64,000 nt of DNA from Solirubrobacter ginsenosidimutans. Lineage in GTDB: Bacteria; Actinomycetota; Thermoleophilia; Solirubrobacterales; Solirubrobacteraceae. Location of the stretch: contig NZ_JAPDOD010000011.1 in assembly GCF_027587205.1 (NCBI RefSeq), forward strand, positions 62,001 to 126,000. Direction: 5' to 3'. Below the pieces are notes generated by a model, which made no database searches, was not told the DNA's origin, and saw only the letters and a list, made by a program, of their open reading frames with translations. Below, one piece after another: positions 26,361 to 33,628 of this stretch. The translations under genes were made by a program, and so were the position numbers. Position 1 is the first letter of the stretch, and every line of letters starts with the position of its first letter.

Positions 26361-26555
26361 ATGTGGACGACCGGCACTTTCGCCCTGGTCGCGAACTTCG
26401 TCGTCGTTCCGGCGATTGCCTACGGCGCCTCGGAACTCCTGATCTCAGACAGCCATCCAGGGCTGCGAACGGGGCTGATCCTCGTCGGTTGCGCAGCCGG
26501 AGCGCCGTTTCTGGCAGATCGCCGCGGATCGCTGGACAAGGGCGGTTCTCGGTGA
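26361..26555 (+). pseudogene. Fragment of bile acid:sodium symporter-like transporter
   Basis: MWTTGTFALVANFVVVPAIAYG...GLRTGLILVGCAAGAPFL matches the N-terminal two-helix segment of BASS-family transporters, including the CAAGAPF phrase. It then runs into unrelated residues and stops at 64; a full transporter has ~300 residues. An AAGGG stretch lies upstream, so it may be translated, but it cannot be a complete transporter. Confidence 0.55.
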
Positions 26556-26610
26556 CGGAGTCCCGTGCCTCGCCGCACGCGCCGCATCGCGGCCTAATGA
26601 GCGGCGCGGC

Positions 26611-27840
26611 TCACGCGGACGCGACCGTAGCGGTGGCGGAATCGGACCCTCCGCGGGGGAACTCTCTCAACGTCTCGCGACGCAGCGCCACGACGCCGAT
26701 GACGATCAGTGCGCCGAGCAGCAGGATGCCCCACCACGTGCGAAGCGCGTGTGTGCCGCCCCACAGGACGAGCAAGAGAAACACGGTGCCGACGGCGGCC
26801 CAGGCGATGCCCGGGCGCTCGTTGAGCAGCGGCGCGACCCGCCGGCGAACGCTGGTCGCGGCTGCGGTTGGACCGGCGAAGATCGAGCCCGCGAGAAGGA
26901 TGGCGCCGTAGAGGATGGTCGCCCAGCCGATCTGGCTGAGGATCTCGCTGCCGATGAGCCACGCCTCGTGCCCCGCAGGTTCCCCTTGCGGGGACGTGAG
27001 CGCGTCGACCGCGACGTTGCCGGCCACTCGGCGCACGACGAGGACCGTCAGACCGACGAGGACGAGCGCGAATCCGATGTCCCGGAGCGTCTGCCGGCGT
27101 TCGCCGCGCGCCAGATAGACCGCAAGCGCGAGAAGCGCGAGCACGAGGACCAGGAGGCCCGTACTGAGCACACGCACGCCCTTGACGGCGGTCTGGGCCG
27201 CGGACAGCTGGTCCGAGCGCATGACCGTGATCACCCCGGTGTCCGGCGGGATCTTGGCCAGCGCCGAGGCCGGGACGCCGAGCTCGGTCCCGATCTCCGT
27301 CACCAGCGCGCTCAGGTCCAGCGTGACGTCCCCGTTGCCGGTCGAGATCCCGTGGCCGGTCTTGTCCTCGAGTACGTTGACGAGCTTCTCTTGCGCCACC
27401 GCGTTGGCATTGATCCAGAGCTGCTGTATGCGAGGCGCCTCGAGCAGCCGCTTGACACCGTCCGTGGCGGGCTGGCGCAGCGCGGCGGCGACGGACGGGG
27501 CCAATGGCTTGAGGTTGTCGGGCAGTCTCTGCTCGAGCCCTGAAGCGACATCCACGTTGTCGTAGAGCTCGTTGACCAGGAAGACAGAGAGCGAGTCCTG
27601 GACCTGCGGGTTCTCGATCAGCCGGGCGCTCGCGTTCTTCCAGGACTGGTTGTCGAGCATCTGCCTGTGGACCCACGTCGTGAGGATCGATCCCAGCCCG
27701 ATCAGCGAGGCGAGGACGATCAAGGTCCAGACAAGCGCGCGGCGTCGCCCGCGCATCGGAGCGGCGCCGACTTCAGCAGCGGGTGAGGGGAGTGTCGCGG
27801 CCACGGCATGCAGCGTCCTCCCTGACGCACCAGCACACAT
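26611..27840 (-). CDS. Conserved multi-pass membrane protein
   Basis: 409 residues from ATG 27840 (ATG 27756, MRGRRRALVW, is an alternative giving 381). Topology: one N-terminal helix (ALVWTLIVLASLIGLGSILTTWV), an extracytoplasmic domain of ~150 residues, then about five helices (VLSTGLLVLVLALLALAVYL; IGFALVLVGLTVLVV; ILYGAILLAGSIFAG; IAWAAVGTVFLLLVLWGG; WGILLLGALIVIGVVAL). I recall similar 'hypothetical membrane proteins' in actinobacteria, with the RQxLDxxxWxxxSxxLIxNxxVQ pattern after helix 1. Function unknown. Confidence 0.8.
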   Translation of the reverse strand: MCAGASGRTLHAVAATLPSPAAEVGAAPMRGRRRALVWTLIVLASLIGLGSILTTWVHRQMLDNQSWKNASARLIENPQVQDSLSVFLVNELYDNVDVASGLEQRLPDNLKPLAPSVAAALRQPATDGVKRLLEAPRIQQLWINANAVAQEKLVNVLEDKTGHGISTGNGDVTLDLSALVTEIGTELGVPASALAKIPPDTGVITVMRSDQLSAAQTAVKGVRVLSTGLLVLVLALLALAVYLARGERRQTLRDIGFALVLVGLTVLVVRRVAGNVAVDALTSPQGEPAGHEAWLIGSEILSQIGWATILYGAILLAGSIFAGPTAAATSVRRRVAPLLNERPGIAWAAVGTVFLLLVLWGGTHALRTWWGILLLGALIVIGVVALRRETLREFPRGGSDSATATVASA

Positions 27841-27929
27841 CACCTCAAACGGATGAGGGTGCCCGACGACCCGGTCCGCGCAGCTCGCGAGCTTCTTCTG
27901 TGCGTCTCCGTGATCGACGGCGTCGTGGT

Positions 27930-28370
27930 CTATGGCGACGAGACGGTGGCCCGCGGAACCTGAGGGCGGAACGGCACGTGTTCGAGCACGCCGCCGCTGC
28001 GGACGATCACGGCGGAGGACTCGTCGATCTCGTGCCACACGCCCGGCAGATCCGAGAACGGTTCGGACGCGATCAGCCGGTCGCCCGACCCCGCCGTCGC
28101 GAACCACATCTTCTTATCGGGATAGAGATGGTGCGGCGAGTCGACGTCGGCCGACGCGAAGAGGGACCGCGCCCGGCCCTCGGTCGCGTACCGCACCGCC
28201 CACAGGCTGCTGCCGTCCGAGACACCGAAGGTCCCTTGCACCATCGGCGCGACACCGAGGTCGCTGGCGGTCGCCTCGATCAACCCGACCGTGCGCTCGA
28301 GCGCAGGGATCGGCGCCACCCGGCTGACCCTCGCGGCTTCCGCGGCGACGAGGCGGCGCTCTCGCAACTC
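27930..28370 (-). pseudogene. C-terminal remnant of class II glutamine amidotransferase-like protein
   Basis: From about 28340 downward: TVGLIEATASDLGVAPMVQGTFGVSDGSSLWAVRYATEGRARSLF...LYPDKKMWF...LIASEPFSDLPGVWHEIDESS. This matches the end of YafJ/EgtC-type class II amidotransferases (SDG..LWAVRY; SEPL.DLPGVW.E). The N-terminal catalytic Cys (usually residue 2) and ~120 residues are missing. Its upstream end abuts the LAL remnant on the other strand at about 28370, so both genes were cut at one junction. Confidence 0.7.
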
Positions 28371-28372
28371 CG

Positions 28373-28750
28373 GACGTGGCCCGCGCCCACCTGCTCTACG
28401 GCGAATGGCTTCGGCGGACAAGCCGGCGAGCCGACGCGCGTGAGCAGCTCCGCGCCGCGCACGGCATGTTCACCACGATCGGCATGGATGTCTTCGCCGA
28501 GCGTGTGCGCCGAGAGCTGGAAGCACGGTCCGACCGTGCGCAAACCGCAAGTCGGCGACCCGGGACGAACTCACCGCCCAAGAGGCCCAGGTCGCGCAGC
28601 TGGGGCGGGACGGCGTCTCGAATCCGGAGCTCGCCGGCCAGCTCTTTCCTGAGACCGCGCACCGTCGAGTGGCACCTGCGCAAGGTGTTCGCCAAACTCG
28701 GGATCAGCTCCCGGAGAGAGCTCGAGGCCGCGCTGGGTTCGGCCGCCTGA
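28373..28750 (+). pseudogene. C-terminal LAL regulator remnant with two frameshifts
   Basis: Begins RAHLLYGEWLRRTSRRADAREQLRAAH, identical in pattern to the end of the intact LALs here (ACLLYGEWLRRQGRRTAAREQLRQAH). It then shifts frame near 28553, where the HTH start TRDELTAQEAQVAQLGRDGVSNPELAGQLF is readable, and shifts back near 28648 for FLRPRTVEWHLRKVFAKLGISSRRELEAAL. The ~780 upstream residues are absent. Its end overlaps the 3' end of the cysteine hydrolase gene on the other strand by 47 bp. Confidence 0.72.
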
Positions 28751-29363
28751 GTGAGCCGGCGAGCGACTCGACGATCTCCGAAGTGGTCACGATGGCGGCG
28801 TAGTTCGGCAGGTTCACCTCGAGCGTCGCGTGCATCTCCTCTTCGGAGAGGCTCGCTGTGGCGTCCCTGACGACCGTGACGTCGTAACCCAGCTCGGCGG
28901 CGAAGCGCACGGTGGCCTCGACGCACGTGTTCGCGCGCACGCCGATCACGATCACGCGCTGGATTCCGTGCACCTTCAGCTGCTGATCCAGATCGGTGTT
29001 CGCGAAGCCGCTCGAGCACCAGTGCTCGTGCGCCACCACGTCGCCGGGACCCGGCTCGAAGCCCTCGCGAATCGCACCGCCCCAGCTGCCCTCCTCGAAG
29101 GTCTTGGCCCGCCACGCCGCGCCCTGGATCGGCGCCATGTGTTTCCACGCCTCGAAGTCACCGGGCCGGTAACGATGGTGCAGCGCGTAGAAGACGCGCA
29201 GCCCGGCGCCCCGCGAGGCCTCGAGGACGGCGAGCATGTTGGTGATGCACCGGTTGGCTTCCGCGACCGCCTTCAGCCGATCCCAGATCTTCCCGCCCTC
29301 GGACAGGAAGTCGTTGTAGGGATCGATCACCAGCAGCGCCGTGTTGTCGGGGTCGTAGGTCAC
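28704..29363 (-). CDS. Isochorismatase-like cysteine hydrolase
   Basis: 219 residues. Conserved acid in LLVIDPYNDF (D14) and nucleophile C147 in GVRANTCVEATVR are present. The usual catalytic Lys region reads VVAHEHWCSSGFANTDLD, the EHW..SGFANTDLD subgroup in which Lys is not evident. Family members hydrolyse C-N or ether bonds (nicotinamidase, biuret and N-carbamoyl amidases, isochorismatase). The C-terminal tail after SLAGSL looks random and runs into the LAL remnant, so the end may have been altered. It follows the SRPBCC gene by 3 bp, last of a probable operon. Confidence 0.82.
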   Translation of the reverse strand: MTYDPDNTALLVIDPYNDFLSEGGKIWDRLKAVAEANRCITNMLAVLEASRGAGLRVFYALHHRYRPGDFEAWKHMAPIQGAAWRAKTFEEGSWGGAIREGFEPGPGDVVAHEHWCSSGFANTDLDQQLKVHGIQRVIVIGVRANTCVEATVRFAAELGYDVTVVRDATASLSEEEMHATLEVNLPNYAAIVTTSEIVESLAGSLRRPNPARPRALSGS

Positions 29364-29366
29364 GGC

Positions 29367-29906
29367 TCACCCCAGCGCGTGGCGCTCGATGCTCTTGGCG
29401 AACTCCGGCGTCTCCTGCTGGTTGTGCGCCACGGAGTTCGGACGGCGGGCGGCGGCGAAGGCGTCGAACGCGAGACCCTGACGGGCGAGGAACTCCTGCA
29501 TCTCCGGTGGTGCAGAGCTGCGCACGGTGTTGGTGAACTCGCACGTCTCGTCGTCGACGCGGCGGACCTGCAGGTCCCAGACGACGTCGATCTTGGTGCG
29601 GCCGGCGGGGGTGAAGAGGTCCGAACGCGACACGAGCCTGAGGTGGTCTGGCTCGCCGATCTCCTCGACGTAGTGCTGCACGATCAGGCTCCCGCCGATG
29701 ACCTCGACGTTGATCGACATCGCTCGGCCGTCCGGGCTCGTGGTCGCCCCGGCCGCGACGTGCGCCGGCGAGCACGCCTGGTACTCCGCCTCAGGGAGCG
29801 CGTAGCACCAGGCGGGGAGGTCGATCTTCTCGAACGGTGCGTGGATCGTCGCCGAGACACTGGACTCGACCAGCGTCGGGTTCTCCTGGTGGGTGATGAC
29901 AGCCAT
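29367..29906 (-). CDS. SRPBCC-like ligand-binding protein
   Basis: 179 residues from ATG 29906, chosen for the AGGAGA box five bases upstream. Alternating beta strands (SVSATIHAPFEKIDLPAWCYAL; SLIVQHYVEEIGEPDHLRLVSRSDL; KIDVVWDLQVRRVDDETCEFTNTVRSS) and a final helix (EMQEFLARQGLAFDAFAAAR) fit the START/SRPBCC fold of small polyketide-cyclase or ligand-binding proteins. No catalytic motif can be named. Lies between an enoyl-CoA hydratase-like gene (14 bp gap) and the cysteine hydrolase. Confidence 0.65.
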   Translation of the reverse strand: MAVITHQENPTLVESSVSATIHAPFEKIDLPAWCYALPEAEYQACSPAHVAAGATTSPDGRAMSINVEVIGGSLIVQHYVEEIGEPDHLRLVSRSDLFTPAGRTKIDVVWDLQVRRVDDETCEFTNTVRSSAPPEMQEFLARQGLAFDAFAAARRPNSVAHNQQETPEFAKSIERHALG

Positions 29907-29920
29907 GGGTTCTCCTTTGA

Positions 29921-30769
29921 TCAATTGACATCGAGCACGCGCCGGCCGAGGTCGCGCTCGAGATCGCCGTCGCGGTTGAGCCCGAGCGCGGCGAGCCGCG
30001 CTGACCGGGCCTGCGGGCCGGGACGTCCGAACGCGGCGAAGAAGTCCGGCAGCGCGGCCCCGAGCTCCGCGTCGGACGGCAGCGTCGCCGTGTCGACGTG
30101 CGCCTTGGTCCGGGCGATCGCCTCATGGTCGAAGCGGGCGAGTCGCGACGCGATCGCGTCGACCTCGTCGTCGAGATTGTCGTCGGCGATGGCGCGATTG
30201 ACGTAGCCGTAGAGCTCGGCGCGGGGTCCGTCGTGGTCGTCGGCAACCAGCAGGATCTCCAGCGCTCGGCCGCGCCCGACGAGACGGGGCAGGCGCGCGG
30301 TCGGCCCGCCGCCCGGCACGAACCCGGACGCGACTTCGAACTGTCCGATCAGCGTGTTCTCACGCGAGGCAAACCGCAGATCGCAGGCGAGGACGAGCTC
30401 GCTGCCGGCGCCGCGGGCGCGTCCGCGGATCGCGGCGATGCTGACCACCGGTGCGCGAGCCAGGCGCGCCATGAGGTCCAGCCACGGGTGCATCCCGGTC
30501 GGCCCGGCCGGCATGGACGCGGTCCGCCCCGGGTCGCCCTCGGTGTCGTAGTGGGCGAGGAAGAAGTCGGGGTTGGCGCTGTCGAAGACGACGACGTTGA
30601 GCTCGCTGTCGGCCTCGATCAGCTCGACGAGTTCGACGAGCTCGATCACCGTCGTTGCGGTGATCGTGTTGATCGGCGGATGGTCGAACGTCACGCGCCA
30701 ATAGGCGGGGCTCCGGCGCTCGAGCTTCAGATGGGTCCACGTGGAGACCTGGTTGATCGTGCTGTCCAT
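29921..30769 (-). CDS. Enoyl-CoA hydratase/isomerase family protein (paralog 1)
   Basis: 282 residues of crotonase fold: substrate loop FFLAHYD, oxyanion-hole region IRGRARGAGSELVLACDLRFAS, and the glutamate-bearing segment GQFEVASGFVPGGGPTARL. The opening RVTFDHPPINTITA is nearly identical in the paralog at 40544. Crotonases hydrate, isomerise or cleave CoA thioesters; which one here is unclear. It lies 90 bp downstream of two tandem LAL genes and heads hydratase-SRPBCC-hydrolase, so it is a likely LAL target. Confidence 0.87.
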   Translation of the reverse strand: MDSTINQVSTWTHLKLERRSPAYWRVTFDHPPINTITATTVIELVELVELIEADSELNVVVFDSANPDFFLAHYDTEGDPGRTASMPAGPTGMHPWLDLMARLARAPVVSIAAIRGRARGAGSELVLACDLRFASRENTLIGQFEVASGFVPGGGPTARLPRLVGRGRALEILLVADDHDGPRAELYGYVNRAIADDNLDDEVDAIASRLARFDHEAIARTKAHVDTATLPSDAELGAALPDFFAAFGRPGPQARSARLAALGLNRDGDLERDLGRRVLDVN

Positions 30770-30859
30770 GCACCCAAGCGTCCCGGGCGGCGCGCGTGCT
30801 CGCCCCCCGGGATGCGCGTGTCACGACGCGTGACCTGACGACCGGGTATCGCTCCTAGG

Positions 30860-33628
30860 TCAGGCGGGGGCGAGCTCGCCCTCCGCCGCCGGGAGCGCAT
30901 CCGCGAGCTCCCGCCGAGAGTTGATGTCCAGTTTGTTGAACACCTTGCGCAGATGCCACTCGACAGTGCGCGGACTCAAGAACAGCCGCGTGCCGATGTC
31001 GAGGTTCGACAGTCCGGCACGCGCCAGTTGGGCGATCTGACGCTCCTGCGCGGTCAGCTCGACGCCGGCCGGCGCCTGGCGCGCCACGGTCCGCTCGCCC
31101 GCCGCCACCAGCTCGCGCCCCGCGCGCTCCGCGAACGCCGCCGTCCCCATGTCGGTGAACCACGCATGTGCCTGGCGCAGCTGCTCCCGGGCGGCCGTGC
31201 GGCGGCCCTGGCGACGCAGCCACTCGCCGTAGAGCAGGCAGGCACGGGCGTGCTCCCCGCGGACCCGCGTGCGACTGAGCCGCTCGATCGCGTCGAGGTA
31301 GTGCGACTCGGCCGCCGCATCGTCGCTCAACAGCGCCCGGCAGCGAGACTCGAGCCCGAGGCCCCAATCAGAACCCGCGGCGCGCGTCATCTCCGCGAGC
31401 TGCGCGAGCCCGGCTCGCGCGACGTCGAGCTGATCGCAGTGGACCGCCGCCTCGATGAGCTCGGGGAGCGCCCAGCCGATCGCCTGGTCGAATCTCCGCG
31501 GCGGTTCCATCAGCTCCTGCGCCGATGCCAAGGCGACCTCGTAGTGGCCGAGACCGTTGTGGAGCAGCGCGTTGACCCACTGGGCGGCGCTTAGCCCGAT
31601 GCCTTCTCCGCGCGGCACCACGTCCTTCATCGTGGCATCGATCAATGCCGACAGCTCAGGCTCACGGCCTTGCCAGGCGGTCAGGATCAGCGCGGCATGC
31701 GGCCCGAGCCGGCTGCCGCTCGCTTCGGTGACGATCCGCTGCTCGTCGATCAGCGACGCGGCGGCGTCGAGCTGCCCGCCGAAGATCCGGACAAAGATGT
31801 AGACGCTCAGCGCGGGCGCCAGCACCGTCAGCGCGCCCGCGTCGCGGACCAACTGGACCTCGCGGGTGGTGAAGTGGTGCCAGCTGTCGTAGTCCCACAG
31901 CTCGATCGCCGCCATCTCGGCGAGGTAGAGCCAGCGGAACCCGCCGACGGCGACGGCATCCCCGGTCCGGAACGCGTGCACGGCCTGCTTGAGGATCGGC
32001 GCCGCGGCAGCGTGCCCGTCGGTGATCAGCAAGGAAAAGCCGTCCAGCAACAGGTCGGGTGGGCGCGGCGAGGGCGAAGGCGGCGCGCCTCGCGCTGCCC
32101 GCGCCACCTCGAGGACCGCGCCAGGGGCGAAGCGGCCCGCCAGCTGGGCGGCCACCAGTGCCTGGAGGTAGGTCTCGCGCGCCAGCGTCGCGTCGAGCGG
32201 CTCGAGCCGGCGCGCGGCACGGAGCAGCAGCGCGGGAGCGTCCCGGCCGCGATCGGTCGTGAAGGCAATTCCGGCGCGCAGCATCTCCACCTGTGCGCGC
32301 TGGAGCGGGTCCAGCGCCATCGCTTCAGCGCCTGCCAGGATCGCGAGTGCCGCCTCGGGTGCGCCCGCCTGGTGCTTGGCCTGCGCGGCGGCCAGCGCAC
32401 GGCGCGCACGCGGCGCGGGGTCGGCGGTCAAGCGCGCGGCGCGTTCGAGGAACGCCGCGGCGGCGGCCACGCCTCCGCGCATCTGGGCCCGTCCGGCGGA
32501 GCGCTCGAGCTCCACCGCTACGTCCTCGTCGTAGCCGGCCGCTGACAGCGCCCGGTGCCAGGCCCGGCGATCGGCGTCCAGCTCCGCATCGCTCGCCTCG
32601 GCCAACGCGGCGTGCACACGGCGCCGGTTCTTCTCCGTCGCCGCGCCGTAGACGCTCGAACGGACGAGTGGATGGCGGAACCGGACCCGCGTGTCGACGG
32701 CGATGAGCTGCGCTTGGAGCGCGGGTTCGAGCGCGGTTGCGTCGACGCCGAGCGTTCGGGCGGCGGCCCAGAACAGCGCCGGGTCGCCAGAGGGGTCCGC
32801 CGCCGCGAGCAGCAGGAGCAGCTGCGTCGGCTCGGGCAGCGCGTCGGTGCGCCTGAGGTAGTGGTCCTCGAGCTCGCCGGATACGTCTCCCACGGCAGGA
32901 AGGGCGAACCCGCCCGCCAGCTGCACCGGCGTCATCACCCGCGGGAGCTCGAGCAGCGCGAGCGGGTTGCCGCGCGTCTCGTCGAGGATGCGGCGCTCGA
33001 CGCGTTCGTCGAGCCGGCCCGGGATGACCTTCGCCAGCAGCTCGCGCGCGGAGTGCTCGTCCAGACCGGCGAGCGACAGCTCTCCAAGCCCGTCGAACTC
33101 GGGCCGGTTCGCCGGCTCGCGCACCGCGAAGACGAGCGCGATCCGCTCGGCCAGCACCCGTCGTGCGACGAACGCGAGTGCCTGGGCCGTGGCACCGTCC
33201 AACCAGAGCGCATCGTCGATCAGGCACAGCAGCGGCCGCTCCTCGGCGGCGGCCGAGAGCAGCGTCAAGGTCGCCAGCGCGACCAGGAATCGGTCGGGGG
33301 GATCACCCGGCGCGAGGCCGAAGGCGACGCGCAACGCTTCGCCCTGGGGCTGCGGGAGCGTGTCGAGGCGAGCCAGAAGCGGCAAGCAGAGCTGATGCAG
33401 CCCGGCGAACGGCAGTTCCATCTCCGCCTGCATGCCCGTGACCCGTGCGACGCGAAAGCCCGACGCCTGCCGCGCCATATGGCGCAGCAGCGCGGTCTTC
33501 CCGATGCCCGCCTCGCCGCGGAGCACCAGGACCGCGCTCTGGCCCTCGCGGACGTCGGACAGCAACCGCTCGAGCAGCTCGCGCTCGGCGGTCCGGCCCA
33601 AGAAACCGAGCGCCGAGTTGGCGGCCAT
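30860..33628 (-). CDS. LAL regulator (ATPase-TPR-LuxR), tandem copy A
   Basis: 922 residues. STAND ATPase with Walker A GEAGIGKT (38-45), Walker B LLCLIDDALWLD, sensor/arginine region (VFAVREPANRPEF), a GNPLALLELPR motif near 210, TPR-like helices to ~840, and a C-terminal LuxR HTH (ELTAQERQIAQLARAGLSNL; FLSPRTVEWHLRKVFNKLDI). The ATG directly follows the TAG of the upstream LAL with no gap, so the two are co-translated. ATP-dependent activator; the inducer is unknown. Confidence 0.93.
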   Translation of the reverse strand: MAANSALGFLGRTAERELLERLLSDVREGQSAVLVLRGEAGIGKTALLRHMARQASGFRVARVTGMQAEMELPFAGLHQLCLPLLARLDTLPQPQGEALRVAFGLAPGDPPDRFLVALATLTLLSAAAEERPLLCLIDDALWLDGATAQALAFVARRVLAERIALVFAVREPANRPEFDGLGELSLAGLDEHSARELLAKVIPGRLDERVERRILDETRGNPLALLELPRVMTPVQLAGGFALPAVGDVSGELEDHYLRRTDALPEPTQLLLLLAAADPSGDPALFWAAARTLGVDATALEPALQAQLIAVDTRVRFRHPLVRSSVYGAATEKNRRRVHAALAEASDAELDADRRAWHRALSAAGYDEDVAVELERSAGRAQMRGGVAAAAAFLERAARLTADPAPRARRALAAAQAKHQAGAPEAALAILAGAEAMALDPLQRAQVEMLRAGIAFTTDRGRDAPALLLRAARRLEPLDATLARETYLQALVAAQLAGRFAPGAVLEVARAARGAPPSPSPRPPDLLLDGFSLLITDGHAAAAPILKQAVHAFRTGDAVAVGGFRWLYLAEMAAIELWDYDSWHHFTTREVQLVRDAGALTVLAPALSVYIFVRIFGGQLDAAASLIDEQRIVTEASGSRLGPHAALILTAWQGREPELSALIDATMKDVVPRGEGIGLSAAQWVNALLHNGLGHYEVALASAQELMEPPRRFDQAIGWALPELIEAAVHCDQLDVARAGLAQLAEMTRAAGSDWGLGLESRCRALLSDDAAAESHYLDAIERLSRTRVRGEHARACLLYGEWLRRQGRRTAAREQLRQAHAWFTDMGTAAFAERAGRELVAAGERTVARQAPAGVELTAQERQIAQLARAGLSNLDIGTRLFLSPRTVEWHLRKVFNKLDINSRRELADALPAAEGELAPA

